Below are positions 29,554 to 39,827 of a DNA stretch of 64,000 bases, piece after piece; the first letter of the stretch is position 1, and each line of letters opens with the position of its first letter. The position numbers and the translations under genes were made by a program. Source of the DNA: an uncultured Pelagibacteraceae bacterium (GTDB lineage: Bacteria > Pseudomonadota > Alphaproteobacteria > Pelagibacterales > Pelagibacteraceae); contig CACMNK010000001.1 of the NCBI GenBank assembly GCA_902615145.1, positions 1-64,000 on the forward strand, given 5' to 3'. Under the pieces are notes generated by a model, which saw only the letters and a list, made by a program, of their open reading frames with translations, was not told the DNA's origin and did no database searches.

Positions 29554-30494
29554 TTAATTTTTTTTTCAAAATTTTGACTTAATAAACTTTTTAAATTAAA
29601 GAATACTTCGTTTTCTTTAATACGTATATTTATTAATTCCCATGTATATGGAATTAATTTAATATACTTTTTTTTTCCATCTCTCAAAGATAAACGTGTA
29701 AAAATTCCAATTATCTTAAGATTTCTTAAAACTGATAATATTTCAAAATCATTTTTAAATTTATTCTTTATCAAATTTTTTTGTTTTTCAAGGTAGTAAT
29801 CATAAACTTTTTTTTTAAATGATTTCGATGTCTTAAATCTTACATCATCAATTAGAGATGCTAAATCGTATGCCCTATTTCCAATTAAAGCATCTTGACT
29901 ATCTATAACTCCTATTTCATCCCTGACTAGAATAAGATTTGATACATGAAAATCTCTATGGACAAACACATCATTTTTTAAATTTAATTTTGATATTAAT
30001 TTCTTAATTATTTTGTTAAATTTTTTTGAAAAAGTTTTTTTTTTAGAGCTTTTTAGATTTTCCTCTGCATACCATTTGCTAAATAAACTAGCCTCTTTAA
30101 TTAAAATTTTTTGGTTATATTTAGAAATATGATAAATCTTATTTTTAAAATTTTTAATATTTTTGTCCTTTATTGATTGTATCTTAATCAATAAATCTAT
30201 TATTTTTTTAAAATATAAAAATTTATTAACTTTTTTTCTTCTCAGAATTTTAAATATTGTGTGGTCACCAAAATCCTGAATTTCTATATAATTTTTTTTG
30301 TAATTCTCTTTAATTAATTTTGGAGCTAAAATTTTATTTTTATTTAATATTCTATTTATTGCCTCATATATAATTAAATTTTTAATTTTTTCTTTTTTTG
30401 CGAGGACTATTATAGAATTACTGTTTTTACTTTTTTTTCTGTAAAATTTTCTGAAAGATGCATCACCCTTTATTTTTTTCAAATTTTTCATCAA
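29550..30494 (-). CDS. amgK: Aminoglycoside phosphotransferase-fold sugar kinase (AmgK-like)
   Basis: VFVHRDFHVSNLILVRDEIGVIDSQDALIGNRAYDLASLIDD kinase motif; adjacent murU and tsaE. Confidence 0.8.
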   Translation of the reverse strand: MMKNLKKIKGDASFRKFYRKKSKNSNSIIVLAKKEKIKNLIIYEAINRILNKNKILAPKLIKENYKKNYIEIQDFGDHTIFKILRRKKVNKFLYFKKIIDLLIKIQSIKDKNIKNFKNKIYHISKYNQKILIKEASLFSKWYAEENLKSSKKKTFSKKFNKIIKKLISKLNLKNDVFVHRDFHVSNLILVRDEIGVIDSQDALIGNRAYDLASLIDDVRFKTSKSFKKKVYDYYLEKQKNLIKNKFKNDFEILSVLRNLKIIGIFTRLSLRDGKKKYIKLIPYTWELINIRIKENEVFFNLKSLLSQNFEKKIK

Positions 30495-30496
30495 AA

Positions 30497-30952
30497 TTAT
30501 AGTTTTAGACCCTTAATTTGTACTGATCTTTTTTGATAATCATCCTCATATTTAAAAAATAATTCTATCAATTTTTTAGGTTTTTTTTGAATAATCTCGG
30601 GCCATTCTATTAATGAAATTGTATTTAGATTTTCTTTAAATAAACCCAGACTCTTTAATTCACCATCATTTTTTAACCTAAATAAATCGTAATGATTTAT
30701 AACAAATTTATTCACATCGTACTGATTTAAAAGATTAAATGTAGGGCTTGTCACCTCTGTAATTTTTACTTTATTCTCTTGTTGAAAAGCATTCACGAGA
30801 TATTTTATAAAAGTAGTTTTGCCTACTCCCATTTCACCGTATACAAAAACTACATAATTTGGTTTAACTTTATTTAAAAAATTCTTAGCGAATTCTTTGG
30901 TATCTTTTTCAGAGTTTAAAATTATGTTATCACTGTTAGTAGCGATAGGCAT
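30497..30952 (-). CDS. tsaE: tRNA t6A biosynthesis ATPase TsaE
   Basis: [44 protein letters not shown]; start placed at internal ATG (MPIATNSD), track start is 30982. Confidence 0.9.
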   Translation of the reverse strand: MPIATNSDNIILNSEKDTKEFAKNFLNKVKPNYVVFVYGEMGVGKTTFIKYLVNAFQQENKVKITEVTSPTFNLLNQYDVNKFVINHYDLFRLKNDGELKSLGLFKENLNTISLIEWPEIIQKKPKKLIELFFKYEDDYQKRSVQIKGLKL

Positions 30953-32222
30953 TTGGTTTGAATGGACCATTAACACCGACACTTATATAGTCTGCTTGAT
31001 CTTTAGATAGTTTAGTTAACTTTGCACCAACTTTCTTTAAATGTAAAGTAGCAACTTTTTCATCTAAATGTTTTGGCAAGACATATACTTTGTTTTCATA
31101 ATTTTTGTGATTGTTCCAAAGTTCTATTTGTGCAATTACTTGATTGGTAAATGATGCACTCATCACGAAGCTTGGATGCCCAGTTGCACATCCTAGATTG
31201 ACTAGTCTGCCCTCCGCTAAAAGAATTATCCTTTTTTTACTCGGTAATTCGATTTCATGGACTTGAGGTTTAATCTCTGTCCATTTATAATTTTTTAAAG
31301 CATCAACCTGAATTTCATTATCAAAATGACCAATATTACATAGTATTGCTCTATCTTTCATTTCTCTCATATGATCAGCAGTAACAATATCTTTGTTACC
31401 AGTAGCTGTAACAATAATATCTGCTTGACCAATAGCATCCTCCATTAAAACAACCTCATAACCTTCCATAGCCGCTTGTAGTGCACAAATTGGATCTGCT
31501 TCAGTGACCAAAACTCTAGCGCCACTTTGTCTGAGTGAGGCGGCACTACCTTTTCCCACATCACCAAAACCTGCCACAATAGCGACTTTTCCAGACATCA
31601 TTACATCTGTTGCCCTTCGTATTCCATCGACTAAACTTTCTCTACAACCATAAAGATTATCAAATTTTGATTTTGTTACAGAATCGTTAACATTTATAGC
31701 TGGAACTAAAAGAGTTTTGTCTTTTTCCATTTTATTAAGCGCTTTAATTCCGGTTGTAGTCTCTTCAGAAACACCTTTAACGTCTTTTAATAAATCTTTA
31801 TATTCTTTATGCATTATTGCAGTAAGATCACCACCATCATCTAAAAGCATGTTTGGTTTCCAATCTTTATTTCCTATGATTGTTTGTTTAATGCACCATA
31901 AATATTCCTCTTCCGTCTCACCTTTCCAAGCATAAACGGGTATTCCTGCTTTAGCTATAGCAGCAGCTGCATGGTCTTGAGTAGAAAAAATATTGCACGA
32001 TGACCACCTTACTTCTGCACCTAAATCGGCTAATGTTTCAATCAAGACTGCTGTTTGGATAGTCATGTGCAAACACCCAATAATCTTTGCTCCTTTAAGG
32101 GGAGATTTCCCTTTATATTCTTCTCTTAATGCCATCAATCCAGGCATCTCACTTTCAGCTATTGAAATTTCCTTACGTCCAAATTCTGCTTGAGATATAT
32201 CTTTAACTTTAAAATCTGCCAT
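30936..32222 (-). CDS. ahcY: Adenosylhomocysteinase
   Basis: [24 protein letters not shown]-like [17 protein letters not shown]-terminal PFKPNAYRY. Confidence 0.97.
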   Translation of the reverse strand: MADFKVKDISQAEFGRKEISIAESEMPGLMALREEYKGKSPLKGAKIIGCLHMTIQTAVLIETLADLGAEVRWSSCNIFSTQDHAAAAIAKAGIPVYAWKGETEEEYLWCIKQTIIGNKDWKPNMLLDDGGDLTAIMHKEYKDLLKDVKGVSEETTTGIKALNKMEKDKTLLVPAINVNDSVTKSKFDNLYGCRESLVDGIRRATDVMMSGKVAIVAGFGDVGKGSAASLRQSGARVLVTEADPICALQAAMEGYEVVLMEDAIGQADIIVTATGNKDIVTADHMREMKDRAILCNIGHFDNEIQVDALKNYKWTEIKPQVHEIELPSKKRIILLAEGRLVNLGCATGHPSFVMSASFTNQVIAQIELWNNHKNYENKVYVLPKHLDEKVATLHLKKVGAKLTKLSKDQADYISVGVNGPFKPNAYRY

Positions 32223-32267
32223 GTTGTGAATCTTCTAACAACAAAGTTTTAATTAATCAATAGAACT

Positions 32268-33809
32268 TTATAACATTGGAAAAATGACTTCCATTCTTGC
32301 ACCCTTTTTGTCAGTTCGATTTGATGCTTTAATCGAACCATTATGTAGATCAACTAAATTTTTAACAATATTCAATCCTAAACCAGAATGTTGGCCGAAT
32401 TTATCTGGCCTGTTACTATAAAATCTCTTGAAAATTTTATTTGTATCTTTCTCCTTAAACCCATTTCCCTCATCCAAAATATCAATATTAATTTTTTTGT
32501 CCTCTGATTGAGACACTTTAACAATTATATTTTTATTATCCTCACTAAAAGATATTGCATTATCTAAAAGATTTGCAATTATTTGTTCTATTCTATTTTC
32601 AATACCATTAATGTAGTAATTTTTCTTGCCATCATTTTCAAAAGAAATTTCTATTCCTCTTTTCACTTTGTAAATATTATTAAAATCGTCAACAACAGAT
32701 TTTATAATAGGTTCAATATCTAATTTTTTTATTTTTTCTTTACTTAAGGCTACCTCATCTTTTAACATTTGAGAATAATCTGTGATTAATCTCTCTATTC
32801 TCTGGACGTCATGACTTAAAATATTTAACAATTTTACTCTTTGATCTATATCATTTGTATCTTGTAGAATTTCTGATGCGCTTTTAAGAGAAGCTAATGG
32901 ATTTCTGATCTCGTGCACAAGATCAGTTGAAAAATTCTCAGCTTGTGAAATTCTTTTCTGTAATTCTAGGGTCATATCATCTAAAGAACTTGAGAGTAAT
33001 CCAAGTTCATCATTTCTAAGTTTTAAATTCTCAATGTTCGTTATCTTTGAATTTTTTTCTTTAATTGTTTTTGTGTAAGTGACCAAATTTTTAATTGGTT
33101 TCAAAAAATACCTATTTAAAACAAATGAAAAAATTAAGATTACTATTCCAACAGCTATAGCTGTTCTGATAATAAATGTTTTTCTTTCTTCAATGGCAGC
33201 TTTAATATCATTTGCGTTTTCGCTAATTGCTAGATATCCGATATTTTTATCGTTTTTCATTACATTTTTAATAGTTGTTAGTTTAAATTTATTAAATTCA
33301 TCTTCGGTAAACGTAAAAGGTATCCCATAATTTTTAGATTCAGTATAATTAGATAAGATATCTTTTAGTGATATATTGTTTTTACTACCCATATCAATAT
33401 TCTTATCCTCTGTAATTTCTTCTGTTTTATCCTCGTTTAATATATCTAATTCTATTATATCTAATCTTGTAGAAAATGATCTTGGATCAAGATCTAACGT
33501 ATCTGTGTCCCCAATTAATTTTAATTCATTATCAAAAAAAATAACTCTATCTAAATTTTGAAAAAGAAATCTTGTAGAAAACAAAAATTTTCTTATATCT
33601 TCCTCGATAAACTTAACGTTAAGTCTATTAAGATTATCAATAGTGTTGTTTATAATTTCGATATGATTAGAGGATTTTTTCTTTATTAAATTTGGCTGAA
33701 CATTTTCCAAGTATATAAATGTAAATAATCCAATTATTGTAAAAAAAATTAAGTTTATGAATAAAAATTTTTTTAATATGGACAAATTTTTAAGAAGGTT
33801 ACTTAGCAT
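32268..33809 (-). CDS. Sensor histidine kinase (ChvG/ExoS-like)
   Basis: Two TM segments, HAMP, H-box STDLVHEIRNPLASLKSA, GSGLGLNIVKN-like HSGLGLNIVKNLVDLH. Confidence 0.88.
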   Translation of the reverse strand: MLSNLLKNLSILKKFLFINLIFFTIIGLFTFIYLENVQPNLIKKKSSNHIEIINNTIDNLNRLNVKFIEEDIRKFLFSTRFLFQNLDRVIFFDNELKLIGDTDTLDLDPRSFSTRLDIIELDILNEDKTEEITEDKNIDMGSKNNISLKDILSNYTESKNYGIPFTFTEDEFNKFKLTTIKNVMKNDKNIGYLAISENANDIKAAIEERKTFIIRTAIAVGIVILIFSFVLNRYFLKPIKNLVTYTKTIKEKNSKITNIENLKLRNDELGLLSSSLDDMTLELQKRISQAENFSTDLVHEIRNPLASLKSASEILQDTNDIDQRVKLLNILSHDVQRIERLITDYSQMLKDEVALSKEKIKKLDIEPIIKSVVDDFNNIYKVKRGIEISFENDGKKNYYINGIENRIEQIIANLLDNAISFSEDNKNIIVKVSQSEDKKINIDILDEGNGFKEKDTNKIFKRFYSNRPDKFGQHSGLGLNIVKNLVDLHNGSIKASNRTDKKGARMEVIFPML

Positions 33810-34516
33810 TAGCTAACATTCCATCTGTACCCACTTCCATATCTAGTCTCAATAGCTGAAAAATCTGGATCAACTTTTTTAAATTTCTTTCTTATTCTCT
33901 TTACGTGACTATCAATAGTGCGGTCTTCAATATCTGTATCCTCTCTGTAAGCAATGTCCATCAACTGAGCTCTTTCTTTTATTATACCAGGTCTTTTTGC
34001 TAATTCTTTAACAAGTAAAAATTCTGTAGTAGTTAATTTATCAGGTAATTGTTTGCCGTTCCATTCACATTCTAATTGTGAGGGATCTAGTTTTAATTTT
34101 CCATGAGAGATAATACTCTTATTTTCTTCAATAGTATCTTTTGTATCTTTTTTTCTCAATTGAACTCTAATTCTCTCAATTAATACTTTTATTGAGAAAC
34201 CTCCAGATTTTTTGACAAAATCATCTGCTCCTAACTTTAATCCAAGCAATTCATCTATTTCATCATCTTTAGAAGTTAAAAATATCACTGGCAATGAGGT
34301 TTTTTTTCTTAATTTCTTTAATAACTCTTCTCCATCCATTTTTGGCATTTTTATATCAATGATTGCTAGATCAGGCGGAGTCCTTGTTAATCCAATTAAC
34401 GCACTCTCACCATCTATATATGTTTGAACTTTAAAACCTTCTTTTTCTAGGGCTATACTGAGGCTTGTCAGGATGTTTCTATCATCATCAATCAAAGCAA
34501 TTGTTTGTTTGTACAT
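33809..34516 (-). CDS. OmpR-family response regulator (ChvI-like)
   Basis: Receiver (IALIDDDRNIL, DLAIIDIKMPKMDG, FLTSKDD) plus winged-helix output domain; adjacent kinase. Confidence 0.9.
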   Translation of the reverse strand: MYKQTIALIDDDRNILTSLSIALEKEGFKVQTYIDGESALIGLTRTPPDLAIIDIKMPKMDGEELLKKLRKKTSLPVIFLTSKDDEIDELLGLKLGADDFVKKSGGFSIKVLIERIRVQLRKKDTKDTIEENKSIISHGKLKLDPSQLECEWNGKQLPDKLTTTEFLLVKELAKRPGIIKERAQLMDIAYREDTDIEDRTIDSHVKRIRKKFKKVDPDFSAIETRYGSGYRWNVS

Positions 34517-34566
34517 ACTAAAATATAAAAATACTAAATTGTTCTAATTTGGGCAATCAAATTAAA

Positions 34567-37341
34567 TTAATGAAGTGAACCCCAATTATCGCCAGTATTT
34601 AAATCTACTGTTAAAGGTATCGAAAATGAGTGATGATCACTATTAACAACACTAGTCATTTCGTTAACAATTATTTTGCTTATTCTTTTTACATCTGATT
34701 TTGGAGTTTCAAAAATCAATTCATCATGGATTTGCAATAGTATTTTTGTTTTATTATTCTTTTCCTCTAATAGTTTTTTTTGTAATCTTATCATTGCTAA
34801 TCTCATAATTTCAGACGCAGATCCCTGAATTGGAGCATTTATAGCTGCTCTTTCTTGAAAATTTCTTACATTATAATTTTTATCATTAATACTAACGAAA
34901 TGTGATTTTCTTCCAAAAATATTATTTACAAAACCGCTTTTTCTGCAAAATTTAATAGTATTATCCATATAAACTTTAATTTCAGGAAATTTTGCAAAGT
35001 ACGAATTCAAAAATTCCTCTGCTTCATGGTTGGAAACATTAATTTGTTTTGCTAATCCATATTGTGAAATTCCATAAATTATACCAAAGTTAATTGCTTT
35101 TGCCTTTCTTCTCTGATCATCATTAACTTTCTTGATATCAATATTAAAAATCTGACTTGCCGTCAAAGAGTGTATATCTTCATTATTTTTAAAAGCTTTT
35201 TTAAGTTCTTTTACATCAGCAATATCTGCTAAAATTCTCATTTCAATTTGATTATAATCTGCTGAGATCAAAGCATATTCTTTCTCTGCTATAAACGCTT
35301 TTCTGATATCTTTGCCATCCTCAGACTTTATTGGAATATTTTGTAGATTAGGTTCACTAGATGCTAATCTTCCTGTAGTAGTAGCAGCAAGTAGAAAGGA
35401 GGTGTGTACTCTTTTTGTTTTGGGATTAATGTGCTCTGGTAAAGCATCTGAGTAAGTATTTTTTAATTTTGATATTTGTCTCCAATCTAAAACTAGTTGT
35501 GGAAATTTATGACCTTTAAAAGCTAAATCCTCTAATACCGCTGCACTCGTAGCAAAACTACCTTTTTTGGTTTTTTTTAAATCAGCAATTTTAAGCTCAT
35601 TATACAAAATTTCACCAAGCTGTTTTGGTGATGCAATATTGAATTCTTTTTTTGATATTTTAAAAACTTCTTTTTGAATTCTTAAAATTTTTTTTTCAAA
35701 ATTTGAAGATAAAATTTTAAGGAATTTATAATCTATTTTAATTCCTTCAATCTCCATTTTTGCAAGAATTGTTATCATTGGTTTTTCAAAAAGTTCGTAA
35801 ATATTAATCATTTTTTCATCTTTAAGACTTTTGTAAAATTTTTTATAAAGCCTATAAGTAATATCAGCATCTTCAGCAGCGTAATTTTTTGCTTTTTCTA
35901 GATCGACTTCACTAAATTTTATTTCTTTTTTTCCAGTCCCTACTAAATCTTTAAAAGCTATTGTTTTGTGACCTAAATGGATTTCAGATAATGTATCCAT
36001 ATTGTGTCTATTTTTACCTGCATCAAGGACATATGACATCAGCATTGTATCTTCCATTGAGGAAAGTTTTATACCTTGCTTAAGTAAAACAATAAAATCA
36101 AACTTTATATTTTGACCTATCTTTTTAATACTAGGATCTTCAAATAAAGGTTTTAATTTTTTTAAAACAAGATCCTTATTAATATTTTTTTCAGAATTAT
36201 GGTTAAGAGGTATATAACAAGCTTTACCGATTTTTGAACTTAAGGAAATTCCTATTAAATCTGCTTGATGAGGATCTAATGAACTTGTTTCAGTATCAAC
36301 AGCAAGTTCTCCTACCTCCTCAGCTTCTTTAATCCAATCATCTATTGCTTGTATGTCTTTAATCAAAAAATAATTCTTATTTGAAATTTTTTCTTGAGTT
36401 TCAATAATTTTAGTATCTTCTTTTTTATCCTCAAAATTTGGTTCTCCATAAGTTGAAATAGCTGTACTAAGTAATCTATTAAATTCCATTTCCCTTAAAA
36501 ATTTATAGAGCTTTTCTTTGTTAATTTGTTTTAGTTGAAATTCCTCTAAATTTATTTCAATCGGAGCGTCGTTTTTCAACGTTACTAATTTTTTGCTAAT
36601 TATGGCTTTATCTTTATTTTCTAGTAAAGTTTCCCTTCTTTTATTTTGTTTTATCTCACTTGCAGATTTTAAAAGAGTTTCCAAGTCTCCATATTTATTT
36701 ATCAATTCAGCTGCAGTTTTTACACCAATTCCTGGAACACCGGGTACATTATCACTACTATCTCCAGCTAATGCCTGCACATCTATCACCTTGTCAGCTG
36801 TAACACCAAATTTTTTATTAACATCTTCATCATTAATAAACTTGTTTTTCATTGGATCATAAATTCGAACACCTTTTTTGTATAATTGCATTAAGTCTTT
36901 GTCTGAAGATACTATTGTCACTTTAGCTCCGACTTTTAAAATCATATTTGTATAAGTTGCTATTAAATCGTCTGCTTCATAGTTAGTTAACTCAACTGAT
37001 GGTAAATTAAATGCTAATACAGACTTTCTAATATAATCGAATTGAGGTGCTAAATCATCAGGTGCTTCTGCTCTATTAGCTTTATAATCTTTATAAATTT
37101 CATTCCGAAATGTCTTTCTGGCTGAGTCAAAAATAACTGCAAAGTGAGATGGTTTTTGTAAATTTTCTTTTGACTTAGAATCTTCAAGAAGTTTGAAGAG
37201 CATACTGCAAAAGCCACTTACGGCTCCGGTTGGTAACCCATCACTTTTTCTTGTTAAAGGTGGAAGCGCATAGTAAGCTCTAAATATATAGCCAGATCCA
37301 TCAATCAAGTAAAAGTGATCTGTTTTTTGAATCTTACTCAT
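34567..37341 (-). CDS. polA: DNA polymerase I
   Basis: 5'-3' exonuclease (YLIDGSGYIFRAYYALPPL), 3'-5' exo (LAVDTETSSLDP) and Pol A domain (SADYNQIEMRILA, QGSASEIMRLAMIRL, QIHDELIFE). Confidence 0.97.
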   Translation of the reverse strand: MSKIQKTDHFYLIDGSGYIFRAYYALPPLTRKSDGLPTGAVSGFCSMLFKLLEDSKSKENLQKPSHFAVIFDSARKTFRNEIYKDYKANRAEAPDDLAPQFDYIRKSVLAFNLPSVELTNYEADDLIATYTNMILKVGAKVTIVSSDKDLMQLYKKGVRIYDPMKNKFINDEDVNKKFGVTADKVIDVQALAGDSSDNVPGVPGIGVKTAAELINKYGDLETLLKSASEIKQNKRRETLLENKDKAIISKKLVTLKNDAPIEINLEEFQLKQINKEKLYKFLREMEFNRLLSTAISTYGEPNFEDKKEDTKIIETQEKISNKNYFLIKDIQAIDDWIKEAEEVGELAVDTETSSLDPHQADLIGISLSSKIGKACYIPLNHNSEKNINKDLVLKKLKPLFEDPSIKKIGQNIKFDFIVLLKQGIKLSSMEDTMLMSYVLDAGKNRHNMDTLSEIHLGHKTIAFKDLVGTGKKEIKFSEVDLEKAKNYAAEDADITYRLYKKFYKSLKDEKMINIYELFEKPMITILAKMEIEGIKIDYKFLKILSSNFEKKILRIQKEVFKISKKEFNIASPKQLGEILYNELKIADLKKTKKGSFATSAAVLEDLAFKGHKFPQLVLDWRQISKLKNTYSDALPEHINPKTKRVHTSFLLAATTTGRLASSEPNLQNIPIKSEDGKDIRKAFIAEKEYALISADYNQIEMRILADIADVKELKKAFKNNEDIHSLTASQIFNIDIKKVNDDQRRKAKAINFGIIYGISQYGLAKQINVSNHEAEEFLNSYFAKFPEIKVYMDNTIKFCRKSGFVNNIFGRKSHFVSINDKNYNVRNFQERAAINAPIQGSASEIMRLAMIRLQKKLLEEKNNKTKILLQIHDELIFETPKSDVKRISKIIVNEMTSVVNSDHHSFSIPLTVDLNTGDNWGSLH

Positions 37342-37387
37342 TATAAATTAATATAGATTATTAAAAAAATAAGAGTATTATTATTTT

Positions 37388-37939
37388 ATGGAACTTACTA
37401 AAAACATTATCAACAATTCGAAAATAATCAAATCAGCTATTTTGGTGATAATTGGGACAGCTTTACTAGCTATATCATCTAAGATACAAACTCCATTTAC
37501 TTTAGTACCCGCAACTATGCAAACTTTTGTAGTTATGTTTCTTGGGATTATATTGGGATATAAATTAGCGACACTAACTGTTATTTTATATTTGATTGAG
37601 GGATCTTTTGGACTACCAGTTTTTGCTAAAGGTGGTGGCATTGGATATCTTTTGGGTCCAACCGGAGGTTACTTAATTGGTTTTATTTTTACCGCATTTT
37701 TTGCAGGTCATATAAATGAAAATAAAGACCCAATAATTGTTTTTTTATATTTATTATTTTCGGTAAGTTTTATTTATATTCTTGGATTAGCAGGTCTATG
37801 GAATTATATGGGGTTCGATAAGACTTTTAATGATGTTTTCTCTGTTGGAGCAAAACCGTTTTTACTTATAGAAATCTATAAAATCTTGATTCTCACAGTG
37901 CTATCAAAACAATTACTTAAAATTAGTAAATTTACTTAG
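37388..37939 (+). CDS. bioY: Biotin transporter BioY
   Basis: IQTPFTLVPATMQTFVVMFLGIILGYKLA... GPTGGYLIGF motifs. Confidence 0.9.
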   Translation: MELTKNIINNSKIIKSAILVIIGTALLAISSKIQTPFTLVPATMQTFVVMFLGIILGYKLATLTVILYLIEGSFGLPVFAKGGGIGYLLGPTGGYLIGFIFTAFFAGHINENKDPIIVFLYLLFSVSFIYILGLAGLWNYMGFDKTFNDVFSVGAKPFLLIEIYKILILTVLSKQLLKISKFT

Positions 37940-38522
37940 GAGATCTTTTAGATAAAATTCGTTGTAAAGTTCTTCTATGCATTTTTAGCCTTCTTGCTGT
38001 TTCAGAGACATTTCTGTTACATAACTCAAAGACCCTGTGAATGTGTTCCCATTTTACTCTGTCAGCTGACATTGGATTTTCTGGTGGAACTGCCTTTTTG
38101 TTTGGATCAGCTAAAAGAGCCTTTTCAACATCATCGGCATCTGCAGGCTTAGCCAAATAGTCTATGGCACCTTCTTTAATTGCTGCTACAGCAGTAGGAA
38201 TATTCCCATAACCAGTTAACATTATTATTCTACTTGATGAATTATTTGATTGTATTTCTTTTACTACTTCTAATCCATTACCATCATTCAACCTCAGATC
38301 AACTACAGCAAAACCAGGTTTTTTAGATTTTACTGATTCTATTCCTTTTTGCACACTCTCAGCTTGAAATACCTCAAAACCTTTTTTTTCCATTGCCCTA
38401 GCCAATCTCTCTCTGAAAGGATTGTCATCATCGACAATTAATAGTGATTTGTTCTCAAAATCACTCAAATTTTGCAATGTAGCGTCCACTCTCATAGGCT
38501 TAATATGGTGTTTTTTTTCCAC
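37932..38522 (-). CDS. regA: ActR/RegA/PrrA-family redox response regulator
   Basis: LLIVDDDNPFRERLARAME, IMLTGYGNIPTAVAAIKEGAIDYLAKPADADDVE, C-terminal HTH NVSETARRLKMHRRTLQRILSKRSP. Confidence 0.92.
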   Translation of the reverse strand: MEKKHHIKPMRVDATLQNLSDFENKSLLIVDDDNPFRERLARAMEKKGFEVFQAESVQKGIESVKSKKPGFAVVDLRLNDGNGLEVVKEIQSNNSSSRIIMLTGYGNIPTAVAAIKEGAIDYLAKPADADDVEKALLADPNKKAVPPENPMSADRVKWEHIHRVFELCNRNVSETARRLKMHRRTLQRILSKRSPK

Positions 38523-38642
38523 AATTCAATAGGGTATTATTTTCTTTACATTGCTTTACTATTGAATTAATTGCTCGATTTATTAAAGTTTTTTTAAATA
38601 AAAAGCTTTTTTTTTGTTAAATTTTTTTTAGGGAGCATTTTA

Positions 38643-39827
38643 ATGCAAAAATTTACATCAGTTGAAAATTTAGTAAATCAGCTGAAACCAGATAAACCGG
38701 TCTATTGTATAAGAAAGAAATCAATTCTTTCTGCATCAAAATTTTTTCAAAAAAAATTTCCTGGCAGAATATTATATGCCGTTAAAACAAATCCTCATCC
38801 AGAGGTGATTAAAACTCTTGTAAAAAGTGGTATCAGTGAATTTGATGTTGCATCAATATCAGAAATTAAGTCTGTTAGAAAATTTAGCCTGAGCGCAAAA
38901 TGTTCTTTTATGCACACAGTGAAAAGTCGTGAGGATGTGCAAGAAGCTTACTTAAAGTACGGCGTAAAAACATTCGCACTAGATACTAAAGAAGAATTAA
39001 TAAAGATAATTGAGAGCACTAGAAATGCTAAAGATCTTGAAATTTTTGTAAGAGTTGCAGTATCAAATGAACACGCAGAAATAGACTTATCAAAAAAATT
39101 TGGAGCCATGAACAATGAGGCTAGTGGATTATTAAGACTTGCAAAACAATATGCAAATAAAATTGGTTTGAGCTTCCATGTTGGATCACAATGTATGCAT
39201 CCAATTTCTTACACAAAAGGAATAGCTGAGATAGGTAATATAATTAAGAAAACAAAAATTGTACCAGATTACATAAATGTTGGTGGAGGATTTCCAACTA
39301 TATACCCAGATTTAGTTCCACAATCGTTAGATAATTATTTTCGAGAAATAAAAATGAGTTTAGATAGCTTAAAATTAAATAATTTGCCTAAAATCATATG
39401 TGAACCAGGAAGAGCATTGGTTGCTGAAAGTGGATCAACAATTGTTAGAGTAAACTTAAGAAAAAAACAAAAACTTTATATTAATGATGGTACTTATGGA
39501 ACTCTTTTTGATGCTGGGACACCAAATATAGTTTTCCCGTCAAAATTAATTAAAGAAAGTTCTAATAAAATAATTTCTAAAAAGTTAACAGCTTTTGATT
39601 TTTATGGTCCAACTTGTGACAGTATGGACTACATGAAAGGTCCTTTTGTTTTACCTAATAATATTAAAGAAAATGATTATATTGAGCTTGGTCAGCTTGG
39701 TGCATATGGTCTTACATTTAGGACGGAATTTAATGGTTTCTTCTCAGATGAAATTTATGAAGTTGAAGATAATCCAATAATGAGTCTATATGGGAAAGAC
39801 GCTAATAAAGCCATATTAGTTGCTTAA
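38643..39827 (+). CDS. Fold-III PLP-dependent ornithine(/arginine/lysine) decarboxylase
   Basis: ILYAVKTNPHPEVI (PLP Lys), FHVGSQC, CEPGRALVAESG, FYGPTCDSMD. Confidence 0.9.
   Translation: MQKFTSVENLVNQLKPDKPVYCIRKKSILSASKFFQKKFPGRILYAVKTNPHPEVIKTLVKSGISEFDVASISEIKSVRKFSLSAKCSFMHTVKSREDVQEAYLKYGVKTFALDTKEELIKIIESTRNAKDLEIFVRVAVSNEHAEIDLSKKFGAMNNEASGLLRLAKQYANKIGLSFHVGSQCMHPISYTKGIAEIGNIIKKTKIVPDYINVGGGFPTIYPDLVPQSLDNYFREIKMSLDSLKLNNLPKIICEPGRALVAESGSTIVRVNLRKKQKLYINDGTYGTLFDAGTPNIVFPSKLIKESSNKIISKKLTAFDFYGPTCDSMDYMKGPFVLPNNIKENDYIELGQLGAYGLTFRTEFNGFFSDEIYEVEDNPIMSLYGKDANKAILVA

Noticed and set aside
32223-32267. Possible SAH or SAM riboswitch upstream of ahcY
   Set aside because: Gap is only 45 nt and lacks any aptamer motif.
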